Positions 8,056-17,643 of a stretch of DNA of 64,000 nucleotides are shown piece by piece. Location: assembly GCF_035645195.1 (NCBI RefSeq), contig NZ_DASQNA010000013.1, positions 104,545 to 168,544 of the forward strand, in the 5' to 3' direction. Source of the DNA: Paenibacillus sp. (GTDB lineage Bacteria; Bacillota; Bacilli; Paenibacillales; YIM-B00363). The notes under the pieces were generated by a model. It did not search any database and was not told the DNA's origin. It was given only the letters and a program-made list of their open reading frames with translations. Numbering within the stretch: the stretch's first letter is position 1; every line of letters starts with the position of its first letter. A program made the position numbers and the translations under genes.

Positions 8056-10203
8056 CTACAATCCGTCTACCGCCTGCTCTTCCCCGTCCGCCTCGCCTTG
8101 CGGTTCGGACGAATCGCCGTCCGCGGGCACCGCCGGCTCTTCCTCGGCCGGCGGCTCCGGCTCTTCCGACGACCGCGCCGGCGCCGACGCCGATCCGCCG
8201 CTGTCCGACGCCTGCGCGTACGTCCACGTATACTGCTCGACTTTGCCGTCGTCCTGGAACACTTCGATGACGGCGTTCTTGCTCGGGCTCGTCACGACGT
8301 CGAACGTGAACGATTGGTCGGACGTCACCGTCTGGTTGACCGCTTCGACGCGGTCGCCCATCGCGTCGGTGACGACGATCCGAATCGCGCTCGAGCCCCC
8401 TTGCTCTTTCGGTCCGATCATGACCGTATATCTCGTGACGCGCGCTTCGTTCGGCAGCCCGTCGCTGACGTAAATTTGGATCCCTTCGCCCGGCGGCTTG
8501 ACGCCTTCCCCGGGCTGATACGGAAATTGGTTAAACACGCGGCCTTTCTCGAAGTACGCTTTTTCGCGGATGACGTTCGCCTGCTTCAGTTCCAGCCCTG
8601 CCTTCTGCAGCAGCGCCTCCGCCTCCGCGACCGTCCGGCCGACCAAGTCCGGCATCGCGACGTCTTCGGGCCCTCGGCTCACGACGATCCGGATCGGCGT
8701 CTCCAGCGGATCGACCTGCTGCGCCGCCTGCGGGAACTGCTCGACGACGCTGCCAGCCTTCTTGGGGCTGTGCTCCCGGGCGATCGTCACGTTCTCCTTC
8801 GCCACGCCGGCTTCGGTCAGCGCCGCCAGCGCCTCCTCTTCCGTCATATCCGCGAGGTCCGGCATTTGGAGCAGCTCGATGCCTTTGCTGACGTACAGCC
8901 GAATCGGCGTTCCGGGCTTGACCTCTTCTTCTTTCTCCGTCTGCGAAATGACGTAATCGGCCGGCGTTTCGCGGCTGAATTCGAAGATCGGCTCCTCGAC
9001 GACGAGCCCCGCCGCTTCGAGCTGGGCTTTCGCCATGTCGAGCCGGAGCCCCTCGACGTTCGGCACGACGACGGTCGGAATGACGAAAATTTCCTGCACC
9101 TTCTTCACCCCGTACCACGCGCCGCCGAGCAGCACGAGCAGCACGCCGAACCAAATGAGCGGCTTCACCCACGGATTACCTCCGCGCGCTTTCTCGTCCT
9201 CGTCCTCGTAATTGCCGTCCCGCCAAACCGGGGCGCCGTCCGCCCCTCCCGGCGAACCGTCCTTATCCTGCGCGTTCGATGCCGGACTCGGCACCATGTC
9301 GGGGCGAATAGCCGGCACGACCCGCGTCGCCTCCTCGTCCGGCTCGAAATCGCTCGCGTACGTCCACTTCTTCTCGTCGCGGCGTTCCGGGGACAGGCAG
9401 GTTTCTAAGTCTCTCAGCATTTCGCCGGCGGACGCATACCGCTCCTCCGGACGTTTGCGCAGCGATTTTAGGATGACGTTCTCGACGCTCTGCGGAATCA
9501 TCGGATTGACGACCCGCGGCTCTTCGACGGGCTCCTGCAGATGCTTCAAGGCGACGCTGATCGGGCTTTCCCCGATGAACGGGAGCCGGGCGGTCAGCAT
9601 TTGGTAAAGAACGATGCCAAGCGAATATAAATCCGATTTTTCCCCCGCCGAGACGCCTTTCGCGTGCTCGGGCGAAAAATAATGCACCGAGCCGATAACC
9701 GAGCCCGTCTGCGTAATGGTCGACGTCGTGATCGCCCGGGCGATGCCGAAGTCGGTCACCTTGACGCGGCCGTTCTTGCCGATCAAAATGTTGTGCGGTT
9801 TAATGTCGCGATGAATGATGCCGTTCGCGTGCGCATGCTCCAGCGCGTCGCAAATTTGCGTGGCGATATGTACCGCTTCCGCCGGCTGCAGCGGCGCCTG
9901 CGCTTTGATGATATCGTTCAAATTCGATCCTTCGATATACTCCATGACGATGAAATGCGTATCCCCGTCCTGCCCGACGTCGTAAATGCTGACGACGTTC
10001 GGATGCGACAACGAAGCGGCCGATTGGGCCTCCCTGCGGAAGCGACGGATGAACTCTTCGTCATGTACGTATTGCTGTCTCAGTACTTTTACGGCCACAT
10101 GCCGGTGCAGCAGCGTATCTTTCGCTTTGTAAACCAGCGCCATGCCGCCGCCCCCGACGCGTTCGATCAGCTCGTAACGTCCCGATAAGGTTGTTCCGTT
10201 CAC
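8056..10203 (-). CDS. prkC: Eukaryotic-type Ser/Thr protein kinase PrkC with three PASTA domains
   Basis: PrkC is a membrane kinase that senses muropeptides or lipid II and signals growth and spore germination. The kinase domain (about 9-270) has Lys39, catalytic HRDIKPHN at 131-138 and DFG at 151-153, with Thr-rich activation segment STITQTGSVIGS. One membrane segment lies at about 347-365. Three extracellular PASTA repeats follow (about 376-440, 445-510, 516-582), then an Ig-like C-terminal region and an acidic Glu/Pro/Ser tail of about 45 residues. Start is GTG (10203) after GGGGGGAG. It is 27 nt behind its phosphatase gene stp. Confidence 0.97.
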   Translation of the reverse strand: MNGTTLSGRYELIERVGGGGMALVYKAKDTLLHRHVAVKVLRQQYVHDEEFIRRFRREAQSAASLSHPNVVSIYDVGQDGDTHFIVMEYIEGSNLNDIIKAQAPLQPAEAVHIATQICDALEHAHANGIIHRDIKPHNILIGKNGRVKVTDFGIARAITTSTITQTGSVIGSVHYFSPEHAKGVSAGEKSDLYSLGIVLYQMLTARLPFIGESPISVALKHLQEPVEEPRVVNPMIPQSVENVILKSLRKRPEERYASAGEMLRDLETCLSPERRDEKKWTYASDFEPDEEATRVVPAIRPDMVPSPASNAQDKDGSPGGADGAPVWRDGNYEDEDEKARGGNPWVKPLIWFGVLLVLLGGAWYGVKKVQEIFVIPTVVVPNVEGLRLDMAKAQLEAAGLVVEEPIFEFSRETPADYVISQTEKEEEVKPGTPIRLYVSKGIELLQMPDLADMTEEEALAALTEAGVAKENVTIAREHSPKKAGSVVEQFPQAAQQVDPLETPIRIVVSRGPEDVAMPDLVGRTVAEAEALLQKAGLELKQANVIREKAYFEKGRVFNQFPYQPGEGVKPPGEGIQIYVSDGLPNEARVTRYTVMIGPKEQGGSSAIRIVVTDAMGDRVEAVNQTVTSDQSFTFDVVTSPSKNAVIEVFQDDGKVEQYTWTYAQASDSGGSASAPARSSEEPEPPAEEEPAVPADGDSSEPQGEADGEEQAVDGL

Positions 10204-10230
10204 CCGAGGCTCCCCCCTTTCCGTTCGGCT

Positions 10231-10968
10231 CTATGGTACATTAGCGATCAGCACCACCGTAATATTGTCGTCCCCGCCGGCGTTCAATGCGTATTCCACG
10301 AGCCGGTCCACCTTCTCGCCGAGCGTCCCCTCGCCGCGAACCGTTCGCGTCAGCTCTTCCTCGGGCACGAGATTTGAGAGGCCGTCGCTGCACAGCAGCA
10401 GCATGTCGCCCGGCTTCCACTGCACGTACGACAGGTCGACGTCCACGTCGGCCTCGGTGCCGAGCGCCCTAGTGATGACGTTCCGCCGCGGATGCACCGC
10501 CGCCTCGTCCGGGGTCAACTGGCCGGTTTTGACCAATTCGTTGACGAGCGTATGGTCTTCGGTGATTTGCGCAAACTGCTCATGATTAATGTAATAGGCC
10601 CGCGAATCGCCGATGTGCCCGATCAGCACCCGGGATTCGTTCGCAAGCGCCACCGTCACCGTCGTCCCCATCCCCCGGTAATGCTCCTTGCCCGACGCGA
10701 CCTCGAACACCTTCGCGTTCGCCTCGCGGATCGCTTCGACGAGCCGCGCTTCGCGCTCCGCCTCGTCCGGTTCGCCTTCGATGCGGCTTAACGCCTCCTC
10801 GACGAGCTCGATCGTAATTTGGCTCGCCGTGTCCCCGGCTTGATGCCCGCCCATGCCGTCGGCGACGATGGCGAGCGTGCAGCCCGCCACCCCGTCTCTT
10901 ACGACGACCCGATCCTCGTTCACGGCGCGGACGCGGCCCACGTCGGATTTATATGCAGCTTTCAGCAT
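10231..10968 (-). CDS. stp: PP2C-type Ser/Thr phosphatase Stp (PrpC)
   Basis: This Mn/Mg-dependent phosphatase reverses PrkC phosphorylation. From the ATG at 10968 (GAGGTGA six bases upstream) the product is 245 residues, the family norm. Metal-binding motifs are visible: NEDR near the start, DGMGGH, GHIGDSRAYY and GDDNITVV at the end. A longer open frame upstream overlaps rlmN and is not used. The gene begins 5 nt after the rlmN stop and precedes prkC, the usual stp-prkC pair. Confidence 0.96.
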   Translation of the reverse strand: MLKAAYKSDVGRVRAVNEDRVVVRDGVAGCTLAIVADGMGGHQAGDTASQITIELVEEALSRIEGEPDEAEREARLVEAIREANAKVFEVASGKEHYRGMGTTVTVALANESRVLIGHIGDSRAYYINHEQFAQITEDHTLVNELVKTGQLTPDEAAVHPRRNVITRALGTEADVDVDLSYVQWKPGDMLLLCSDGLSNLVPEEELTRTVRGEGTLGEKVDRLVEYALNAGGDDNITVVLIANVP

Positions 10969-10973
10969 GTCAT

Positions 10974-12044
10974 TCACCTCGCGGTCGACTCCATATGTTT
11001 CGCGCGCAGCTGGCCGCAAGCCGCGGCGATGTCGTGGCCCTGCTCCCTGCGAATCGTCGTGTTCACTTGCTTCGATTCGAGGATGCGCTTGAAATCGAAA
11101 ATGCGCTCCTTCGGCGTGCGCACGTAGTCGCGTTCCGGCACGTAGTTCACCGGAATGAGGTTGACGTGGCACAGCATCCCTTTCAGCAGCGTGCCGAGCT
11201 CCTCGGCGTGCTCGGGCTGGTCGTTGACCCCGTTGATCAGCGCGTACTCGAACGTGATGCGCCTTCCCGTTTTCTCGATATAATACCGGCAGGCGTCCAT
11301 GACGTCCGCGAACGGGAAGCGCCGATTGACCGGCATCAGCTTCGAGCGGAGCGCGTCGTTCGGGGCGTGGATCGATATCGCCAGGTTGATCTGCGTGTTC
11401 CAATCCGCGAATTCGCGGATTTGCGGCACGATGCCGCTCGTCGACACGGTGATGTGGCGCTGGCCGATTTTCATTCCTTTGTCGTGCATCATGAGCGTCA
11501 GGAACGCTTTCGTAGCTTCATAGTTTTCGAAAGGCTCTCCGGAGCCCATGACGACGATGGAGCTGATCCGCTCGTTCGTCGCGTCCAAGAGGCGCTGCGC
11601 GTAGACGACCTGCGCCACGATTTCGCCGGCGTACAGGTTGCGCTTAAGACCGCCGAGCGTCGACGCGCAGAACGTGCAGCCGATGCGGCAGCCGACCTGC
11701 GTCGTGACGCAAATGCTGATGCCGTAATTGTGGCGCATGACGACCGTCTCGATCGCGTGGTTGTCGTAGAGGCCGAACAAAAACTTGATCGTGCCGTCCT
11801 TCGATTCCAGCTTCGTGATTTCGTTCAGCGTCACGAATTGATAATGCTCCGCGAGCTTGTCGCGCAGCCCCTTCGACAAATTCGTCATCTCCTCGAAAGA
11901 GACGACCCGTTTGGCGTACAGCCATTCGAAAATTTGGCCGGCGCGGAACGCGGGCTCCCCTTGTTCCTTCAGCCAGTCCTGCAGCGCCTCCAAAGTCAGA
12001 TCGTATATGAACGGCTTCTCCGGAAGCTGAATGTCTTTCTTCAT
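10974..12044 (-). CDS. rlmN: Dual-specificity RNA methyltransferase RlmN (radical SAM)
   Basis: RlmN methylates C2 of A2503 in 23S rRNA and A37 in some tRNAs. The radical SAM cluster motif CxxxCxxC is seen as [10 protein letters not shown] with Cys119, Cys123 and Cys126. The SAM-contact motif [10 protein letters not shown] and the C-terminal [10 protein letters not shown] with a downstream Cys (methylated Cys in AACGQL) are present. 356 residues is typical. The ATG at 12044 has only a weak GGGGAT upstream. Its stop is 5 nt from the stp start. Confidence 0.96.
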   Translation of the reverse strand: MKKDIQLPEKPFIYDLTLEALQDWLKEQGEPAFRAGQIFEWLYAKRVVSFEEMTNLSKGLRDKLAEHYQFVTLNEITKLESKDGTIKFLFGLYDNHAIETVVMRHNYGISICVTTQVGCRIGCTFCASTLGGLKRNLYAGEIVAQVVYAQRLLDATNERISSIVVMGSGEPFENYEATKAFLTLMMHDKGMKIGQRHITVSTSGIVPQIREFADWNTQINLAISIHAPNDALRSKLMPVNRRFPFADVMDACRYYIEKTGRRITFEYALINGVNDQPEHAEELGTLLKGMLCHVNLIPVNYVPERDYVRTPKERIFDFKRILESKQVNTTIRREQGHDIAAACGQLRAKHMESTAR

Positions 12045-12157
12045 GCGTATGATCCCCGCCTTCTTAGGTCCCCCGGACTCGGAACGACATGCTCGTCCCG
12101 GACCGCCGAAACTCTTCTTTCTATTGTAAACGTTCGTCCGCTATTTTAACACAAGCT

Positions 12158-13648
12158 TCACGGCGCCGCATGGGGCGACCGAACGAGCCTCGCCATGAAA
12201 AAGCCGTCGGAGCCGAATTGCTCCGGCGTTACCCGCAGCATGCCGGGGCCGGCCGCGCACGCCTCCGCCACCTTCGGCGGAATGCCTGAGGGCAGCCGCG
12301 GATCCGGCGCGAATTCGGGATGCTCCGCGAGGAACGCGGCGATCTGCTCCTCGTTCTCCTTCGGCTCGAGCGTGCACGTGCTGTATACGAGCGCCCCGCC
12401 GGGCTTCACGAGCTTCGCGGCGGAGCGGAGAATCGCCTTCTGCGTCTCCGCGATGGCGTCGACGTCGCCCCTCGTCTTCGTCCATTTGATGTCCGGCTTG
12501 CGGCGGATGACGCCGAAGCCGGAGCACGGCGCGTCGAGCAGGACGCGGTCGAACGAGCCCGCCTCGAACCGCTCATGCAGCTTCGCGGCGTCGATGACGA
12601 CCGTCTCGACGCTGCGAAGGCCGAGCCGTCGCGCCGCGGCGTCGATCAGCTCCCGCTTGTGCGGGTGGATGTCGCAGGCGATTATCTCGCCCTCGTCCTC
12701 CATCCGCTCCGCCAGGTGCGTCGATTTCCCGCCGGGCGCGGCGCAGCAGTCGAGCACGCGCATGCCCGGCTCCGGGTCGACGAGCGCGGCGACGAGCATC
12801 GAGCTTTCGTCCTGCACGGTGCACAGGCCTTGCGCGTACGCGTCGCCGTGCGCCGCGTTGCCGCCGCTCGTCACGACGACGCCGTCGTAGCTGACCGCGG
12901 ACGGCTCCGCCGCGACGCCGCTCGCCGCGAGCCGCTCGATCAGCTCGGCGCGGGTCAGCTTCAGCCGGTTGACGCGGACGCTCGCCTTCGGCGGCTCGTT
13001 GTTCGCGGCGGCGATTCTCCCGGCGCGCTCCGCGCCGAACGCGCGCACCCATTCCCGGATCAGCCATTCCGGGTGGGATTCCTCGAACGCGATGCGCGCC
13101 GCGTCATCGAGACCGGCCGGCGCCGCAGGCCGCCCCGGATTCGCGGCGAGCTTCCGCAGCACCGCGTTCACGAGGCCGGAGACGCCGGCATGGCCGCGCC
13201 GCCTCGCGATCGACACCGCTTCGCTGACGGCGGCGTGCGCCGGCACCCTATCGAGGTACAGCAGCTGGTAGGCGCTGAGCCGCAGCAGGCTGCGCACCCA
13301 CGGCTGGAGCTTCGATACGCCTTTGGCGAGATGCGCCCCCAGCACCGCGTCGATCGTCTGCAGCCGCTGGATCGTGCCGTACACGAGCTCCGTCGCGAGG
13401 CCCGCCTCCCGCGGCTCGGGCTTATGGCGCGTCAGGGCGGCGTTCAACGCTAGGTTGCTGTACGCGCCCTCCTGCTCGACGGCCGTCAGCGCTTCGAGCG
13501 CGATCTCCCGCGCGCCGAGCGGCTTCTTCGGCGGCCGCTGCCCCGGCTTGCCCGCGGGCTTGCCTCCGGGCTTGTTCGCAGCCGACTGATTCGGAGCGGA
13601 CTTCTTCGGAGCGGGCTTCTTCGGCGGCTTTGGCGTCGGTCCGCTCAT
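12158..13648 (-). CDS. rsmB: 16S rRNA (cytosine-967-C5)-methyltransferase RsmB with Lys/Pro-rich N-terminal extension
   Basis: RsmB methylates C967 of 16S rRNA. A NusB-like domain (about 45-170) precedes the methyltransferase domain with SAM motif CCAAPGGKST (301-310), the DAPCSGFG cysteine (Cys375) and the catalytic STCTLEPKEN (Cys425). Residues 1-44 are an unusual, apparently disordered stretch of Pro, Lys, Ala and Gly with PKK/PAPKK-type repeats, giving 496 residues against about 450 in homologues. The start is firm: GGAGGAG precedes the ATG, which overlaps the fmt stop by 4 nt. Confidence 0.95.
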   Translation of the reverse strand: MSGPTPKPPKKPAPKKSAPNQSAANKPGGKPAGKPGQRPPKKPLGAREIALEALTAVEQEGAYSNLALNAALTRHKPEPREAGLATELVYGTIQRLQTIDAVLGAHLAKGVSKLQPWVRSLLRLSAYQLLYLDRVPAHAAVSEAVSIARRRGHAGVSGLVNAVLRKLAANPGRPAAPAGLDDAARIAFEESHPEWLIREWVRAFGAERAGRIAAANNEPPKASVRVNRLKLTRAELIERLAASGVAAEPSAVSYDGVVVTSGGNAAHGDAYAQGLCTVQDESSMLVAALVDPEPGMRVLDCCAAPGGKSTHLAERMEDEGEIIACDIHPHKRELIDAAARRLGLRSVETVVIDAAKLHERFEAGSFDRVLLDAPCSGFGVIRRKPDIKWTKTRGDVDAIAETQKAILRSAAKLVKPGGALVYSTCTLEPKENEEQIAAFLAEHPEFAPDPRLPSGIPPKVAEACAAGPGMLRVTPEQFGSDGFFMARLVRSPHAAP

Positions 13649-14613
13649 CGCGTCTCCTCCGCCGCCGCGCCGAGCGCGTCGCCTTTCTTCATTTGGCCGC
13701 CCTTCACGAATTCGGCGACGGGCAGCGCCTTCTTGCCGGCCGGCTGCACCTCGGTCGCGACGAACACGCCGTCGCCGGTCGCGACGGCGAGGCCTTCCGG
13801 TCCGATATCAAGCACGGTGCCCGGCGCCGCGGAGACGGCCCGTCCCGGCTCCGGCCGCTTCGCCTTCCATATTTTGAACACGTCGCCGTTCCAGAACGTG
13901 AACGCTCCCGGTCTCGGAGACAGACCGCGCAGCTGGTTGTAGATGTCCGCCGCGCTCCGCGACCAATCGATCCGCTCGTCGTCGCGCGTAAGGTTCGGCG
14001 AATACGTCGCTTCCGCCTCGTTCTGCGGCGTGCGCGGCGCCGTCCCGTCCAAAATAGACGGCACCGTCTCGAGCAGCAGCTTCGCCCCGACCTCGCTCAG
14101 CCGCTCGAACACGACGCCGGCGTCGTCGTCCGGGCCGATGGCGAGCTCCGCCTTCGCGATCATATCGCCGGTGTCTAACCCCTCGGCCATGTACATGATC
14201 GTCACGCCGGTGACCGATTCGCCGTTCATGATCGCCCGCTGGATCGGCGCGCCGCCGCGATATTTCGGCAGCAGCGAGCCGTGGACGTTAATGCAGCCGT
14301 ATTTCGGCAGCTCGAGCACCGATTTCGGCAAAATTTGTCCGTACGCCGCCGTCACGATGAGATCCGGCTCATACGCCGCAAGCGCCGCGACCGCATCGCT
14401 CGCGCGCAGCTTCGGCGGCTGCAGCACCGGCAGCCCGAGCCGCAGCGCCTCCTCCTTCACGGGCGTCGGCGTGAGCGTCTTCTTGCGGCCGGTCGGGCGG
14501 TCCGGCTGCGTCACGACGGCCGTCACCCGGTAGCCGGCGTCCATCAACGCACGAAGGGACGGCACGGCAAAGTCCGGCGTCCCCATGAATACGATATTCG
14601 GTTCGTTCCTCAT
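13645..14613 (-). CDS. fmt: Methionyl-tRNA formyltransferase
   Basis: Fmt formylates initiator Met-tRNA using 10-formyl-THF. The catalytic set is visible: [18 protein letters not shown] with Asn109 and His111, and EGLDTGD with Asp147. The C-terminal domain contains the expected LSPRPGAFT segment. 322 residues is slightly above the usual 310-317. Its ATG overlaps the stop of def by 4 nt, and its stop overlaps rsmB by 4 nt, the classical def-fmt-rsmB arrangement. Confidence 0.97.
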   Translation of the reverse strand: MRNEPNIVFMGTPDFAVPSLRALMDAGYRVTAVVTQPDRPTGRKKTLTPTPVKEEALRLGLPVLQPPKLRASDAVAALAAYEPDLIVTAAYGQILPKSVLELPKYGCINVHGSLLPKYRGGAPIQRAIMNGESVTGVTIMYMAEGLDTGDMIAKAELAIGPDDDAGVVFERLSEVGAKLLLETVPSILDGTAPRTPQNEAEATYSPNLTRDDERIDWSRSAADIYNQLRGLSPRPGAFTFWNGDVFKIWKAKRPEPGRAVSAAPGTVLDIGPEGLAVATGDGVFVATEVQPAGKKALPVAEFVKGGQMKKGDALGAAAEETR

Positions 14614-15098
14614 ACGACGTCTTCATCCTCTTCGTCGCGGCTCGGCTCATAGACGCGGTCGGCGATGTCGATGAACAGGATGCCGTTCAAATGATCGATT
14701 TCGTGCTGGAACGCCCTGGCCAGGAAGCCCGATACGTCCATGACGACTTCTTGCCCGTTGCGGTCGAGCCCTTTGACCTTCAGCTTCTCCTTGCGGCGGA
14801 CGTCGCCCTGCAGCCCGGGGATGCTCAGGCACCCCTCCGGCCCGAATTGCTCCCCGCTCGATTCCAAGATTTCCGGATTGACCATCTCGATCAAGCCGTG
14901 CTCGTCGCCGACGTCGATGACGATGACGCGCTTCGAGATGCCGATCTGCGGCGCGGCGAGCCCGACGCCCGGGGCGTCGTACATCGTCTCCGCCATATCG
15001 GTGAGCAGTTTTTGAATGTTCGGCGTAATTTTCGGCACCGGCTTCGCCACTTCCCGAAGCACCGGGTCCGGATGTTTGACGATCAAGCGAATCGCCAT
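14610..15098 (-). CDS. def: Peptide deformylase
   Basis: Def removes the N-formyl group from nascent proteins with an Fe/Zn centre. All three motifs are present: GVGLAAPQ (45-51), EGCLS with metal ligand Cys90, and QHEIDH (131-136) with the two His ligands and catalytic Glu. 162 residues is typical of type I enzymes. An acidic DEEDEDVV tail ends the protein. It precedes fmt with a 4-nt overlap and follows priA by 70 nt. Confidence 0.97.
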   Translation of the reverse strand: MAIRLIVKHPDPVLREVAKPVPKITPNIQKLLTDMAETMYDAPGVGLAAPQIGISKRVIVIDVGDEHGLIEMVNPEILESSGEQFGPEGCLSIPGLQGDVRRKEKLKVKGLDRNGQEVVMDVSGFLARAFQHEIDHLNGILFIDIADRVYEPSRDEEDEDVV

Positions 15099-15130
15099 TG
15101 TCGGTAGCCCCTTTCGTTATCGAACGACCC

Positions 15131-15147
15131 CCTCCCTTCGCGGGAGG
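15131..15147. repeat. Hairpin between priA and def
   Basis: CCTCCC-TTCGC-GGGAGG forms a 6-bp GC hairpin in the 70-nt priA-def gap. No T-tract follows on the minus strand, so it is more likely an RNA-processing or stability hairpin than a terminator. Confidence 0.4.
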
Positions 15148-15168
15148 CGGGCAGATTGGATATATCAT

Positions 15169-17643
15169 TTACATCAGCATTTGCGGATCCATATCGAGCT
15201 GAATGCTCAGCTTCGCCTTGCGGATGTCTTCGCCGAGCGCGTCCGCGGACGCGCGCAGCGCCTCCGCCACGCCGGCGTCTCCCCGATATTTTACCATGCA
15301 TTGGAACCGATATCTATCTTTCAGTTTCGGGATCGGCGACGGCACGGGCCCGAGCAGCTCGGCGGCGAGGCCGTCCCCCCGGCGCTCGGCGAACCGCCGT
15401 TTCAGCTCGGTCGCGAACCGCTCGCTGCACGGCACGAGCCGCGAGATGTCCTCGTGCGACAGCGTCGCGAGCGCCAGGCGGCAGTACGGCGGGTAACCCA
15501 GCTCCCGGCGGGACAGCAGCTCGCGCCGGGCGAAGCCCCGGAAATCGTGCTTCGCCGCGAATTGGATGCTGTAATGCTCCGGCGTGTACGTCTGGACGAC
15601 GACTTCGCCGGGCAGCTTGTGGCGGCCCGCGCGGCCGGCCACCTGGGTCAGCAGCTGGAACGTCCGCTCCGCCGCCCGGAAATCCGGAATGCGGAGCACC
15701 GTATCCGCGCTGATGACCCCGACGAGCGTCACGTCGGGAAAATCGAGCCCCTTCGCGACCATCTGCGTGCCCAGCAGCACGTCGGCTTGCTTATCGCGGA
15801 AGGCGGCGAGCAGCTTCTCGTGCGCCCCCTTCTGCGACGTCGTGTCGACGTCCATTCGGATGACGCGGATGCCCGGGAACAGCTTCGCGAGCTCCTCCTC
15901 GACGCGCTGCGTGCCTGCGCCGAAATGGCGGATATGCTCGCTTTGGCAGCTCGGGCACTGCGACGCTTCGCGCTCTGTGTAGCCGCAGTAGTGGCAGCGC
16001 GAGTGCCGGCTCGTCCGATGGTACGTCAGCGTAATGTCGCAGTGCGGACACTGCGCCGTATAACCGCATGAGCGGCACATGACGAACGTCGCGTAGCCGC
16101 GCCGGTTGAGCAGCAGCACCGTCTGCTCGCCGCGCTCGAGCCGCTCGCCGATCGCCTCTCGCAGCCGGTTGCTGAACATCGCCCGGTTGCCGTCGCGCAG
16201 CTCCTGCCGCATGTCGACGATCGTGACCTCGGGCAGCGGGCGTCCTTCGACGCGCTCCGTCATTTCGAGCAGCGTGAAAACGCCGCGGTGCGCGTCGAGG
16301 TACGTCTCGAGCGACGGCGTCGCCGAGCCGAGCACGACGGCGGCGCCGTGCTGCGCCCCGCGCTCGAGCGCGACGTCGCGGGCGTGATATTTCGGCGACT
16401 CTTCTTGTTTATAGGAAGATTCATGCTCTTCGTCGATAATGATAAGACCAATGTTCGTGAACGGCGCGAAAATCGCGGACCGGGCGCCGATCGCGATTTT
16501 CACCTGGCGGCGGGCGATTTTGCGCCATTCGTCGTACCGCTCGCCATGCGAGAGGCGGCTGTGCATGACGGCCACCTCGTCGCCGAACCGGCCCTTGAAC
16601 GCGTTCACCGTTTGGGGCGTGAGCGAAATTTCGGGCACGAGCAGGATCGCTTCGCGCCCCGCGTCGAGGCACGCCTGCATCGCCTGCAGGTACACCTCGG
16701 TTTTGCCGCTGCCGGTCACCCCGTGCAGCAGGAACGGCGCGTAGGCGCGGCTGCGAATCGCTTCCTTCACCGGCGCGAGCGCGGCGGCCTGCGCCTCCGT
16801 CAGCGGCAGCGGCTGCGACGCGGCGAAGCGGCGGTTCGCGTACGGGTCGCGCGCCACCTCGCGCTCTTCGACGGCGACAAGCCCCTTCGCCTCGAGCGCC
16901 TTGACGGCGGACGGGCCGATGCCTTCGCGGGCGAGCTCCGCGAGCGCTTCGCCGTCGAAGCCGCCCGCGATGCCGCCCGCCTCCTCCGCCGACGCCATCC
17001 GCTCGAGCAGCTCCGCCTGCTTCGGCGCGCGCCGCCGGAGCGATTCGGCCGCTTCGCGCAGCGCTTCCGCGCCGGCGGCCGGCCGGACGAACAGCTGCGT
17101 CTTCGCGCCGAGCCGGTCCTTCACCTGCTTCGATTCGGTCAAGAGGCCGAGCCCGATCGCCAGATGCAGCTCTTCCGCCCGGTCGGCGAACGCCTGCATG
17201 AGCGCCTGCTCGGACACCGAGCCGCGCCGGGCGACGTATTCGAGCACGCCGCGCGCCGCCTCCGGCGTTCCCGGCGCGCCTGGCGGCACCGCCGCCTCGT
17301 ACACCGTCTCCGTCTTCGTCTTGAGCGCGCTCGGCAGCAGCGCCGCGAGCGCCGTATATTGCGGGCACACGTATTTGCGGCTGAGCCACGAAGCGAGCTC
17401 GAGCAGCTCCGCGGTCACGACCGGAGCCGCGTCCAGCACGCCCTTCAGCGGCTTCAGCTTGGCCGGATCCATGTCGGTCGTCTCCGCCACGCCGACGACG
17501 AACCCTTGCAGCACGCGCGGGCCGAACGGCACCCCGACGCGCACGCCGGGCTTCACGAGCGGCCGAACGCGCTCCGGCACCAAATAATCGAACGGCCGGT
17601 CCGTGTCCCGGGCCGGCGCGTCGACGATCACTTTAGCGATCAT
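15169..17643 (-). CDS. priA: Primosomal protein N' (replication restart helicase PriA)
   Basis: PriA recognises abandoned forks and starts reloading of the replicative helicase. The N-terminal DNA-binding domain begins MIAKVIVDAPARDTDRPFDY. The helicase core shows Walker A GVTGSGKTEVY, the DEEH box in IIIDEEHESSYKQ, and the inserted zinc-binding region with eight cysteines (CRSCGY, CPHCD, CHYCGY, CPSC). The AGRAGR motif VI follows. 824 residues is normal for Firmicutes. Its ATG overlaps the coaBC stop by 4 nt. Confidence 0.97.
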   Translation of the reverse strand: MIAKVIVDAPARDTDRPFDYLVPERVRPLVKPGVRVGVPFGPRVLQGFVVGVAETTDMDPAKLKPLKGVLDAAPVVTAELLELASWLSRKYVCPQYTALAALLPSALKTKTETVYEAAVPPGAPGTPEAARGVLEYVARRGSVSEQALMQAFADRAEELHLAIGLGLLTESKQVKDRLGAKTQLFVRPAAGAEALREAAESLRRRAPKQAELLERMASAEEAGGIAGGFDGEALAELAREGIGPSAVKALEAKGLVAVEEREVARDPYANRRFAASQPLPLTEAQAAALAPVKEAIRSRAYAPFLLHGVTGSGKTEVYLQAMQACLDAGREAILLVPEISLTPQTVNAFKGRFGDEVAVMHSRLSHGERYDEWRKIARRQVKIAIGARSAIFAPFTNIGLIIIDEEHESSYKQEESPKYHARDVALERGAQHGAAVVLGSATPSLETYLDAHRGVFTLLEMTERVEGRPLPEVTIVDMRQELRDGNRAMFSNRLREAIGERLERGEQTVLLLNRRGYATFVMCRSCGYTAQCPHCDITLTYHRTSRHSRCHYCGYTEREASQCPSCQSEHIRHFGAGTQRVEEELAKLFPGIRVIRMDVDTTSQKGAHEKLLAAFRDKQADVLLGTQMVAKGLDFPDVTLVGVISADTVLRIPDFRAAERTFQLLTQVAGRAGRHKLPGEVVVQTYTPEHYSIQFAAKHDFRGFARRELLSRRELGYPPYCRLALATLSHEDISRLVPCSERFATELKRRFAERRGDGLAAELLGPVPSPIPKLKDRYRFQCMVKYRGDAGVAEALRASADALGEDIRKAKLSIQLDMDPQMLM

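Noticed and set aside
13645..14650. Frames overlapping def-fmt on the same or opposite strand
   Set aside because: They are shadows of def and fmt, whose motifs and 4-nt overlaps fix the true frames.
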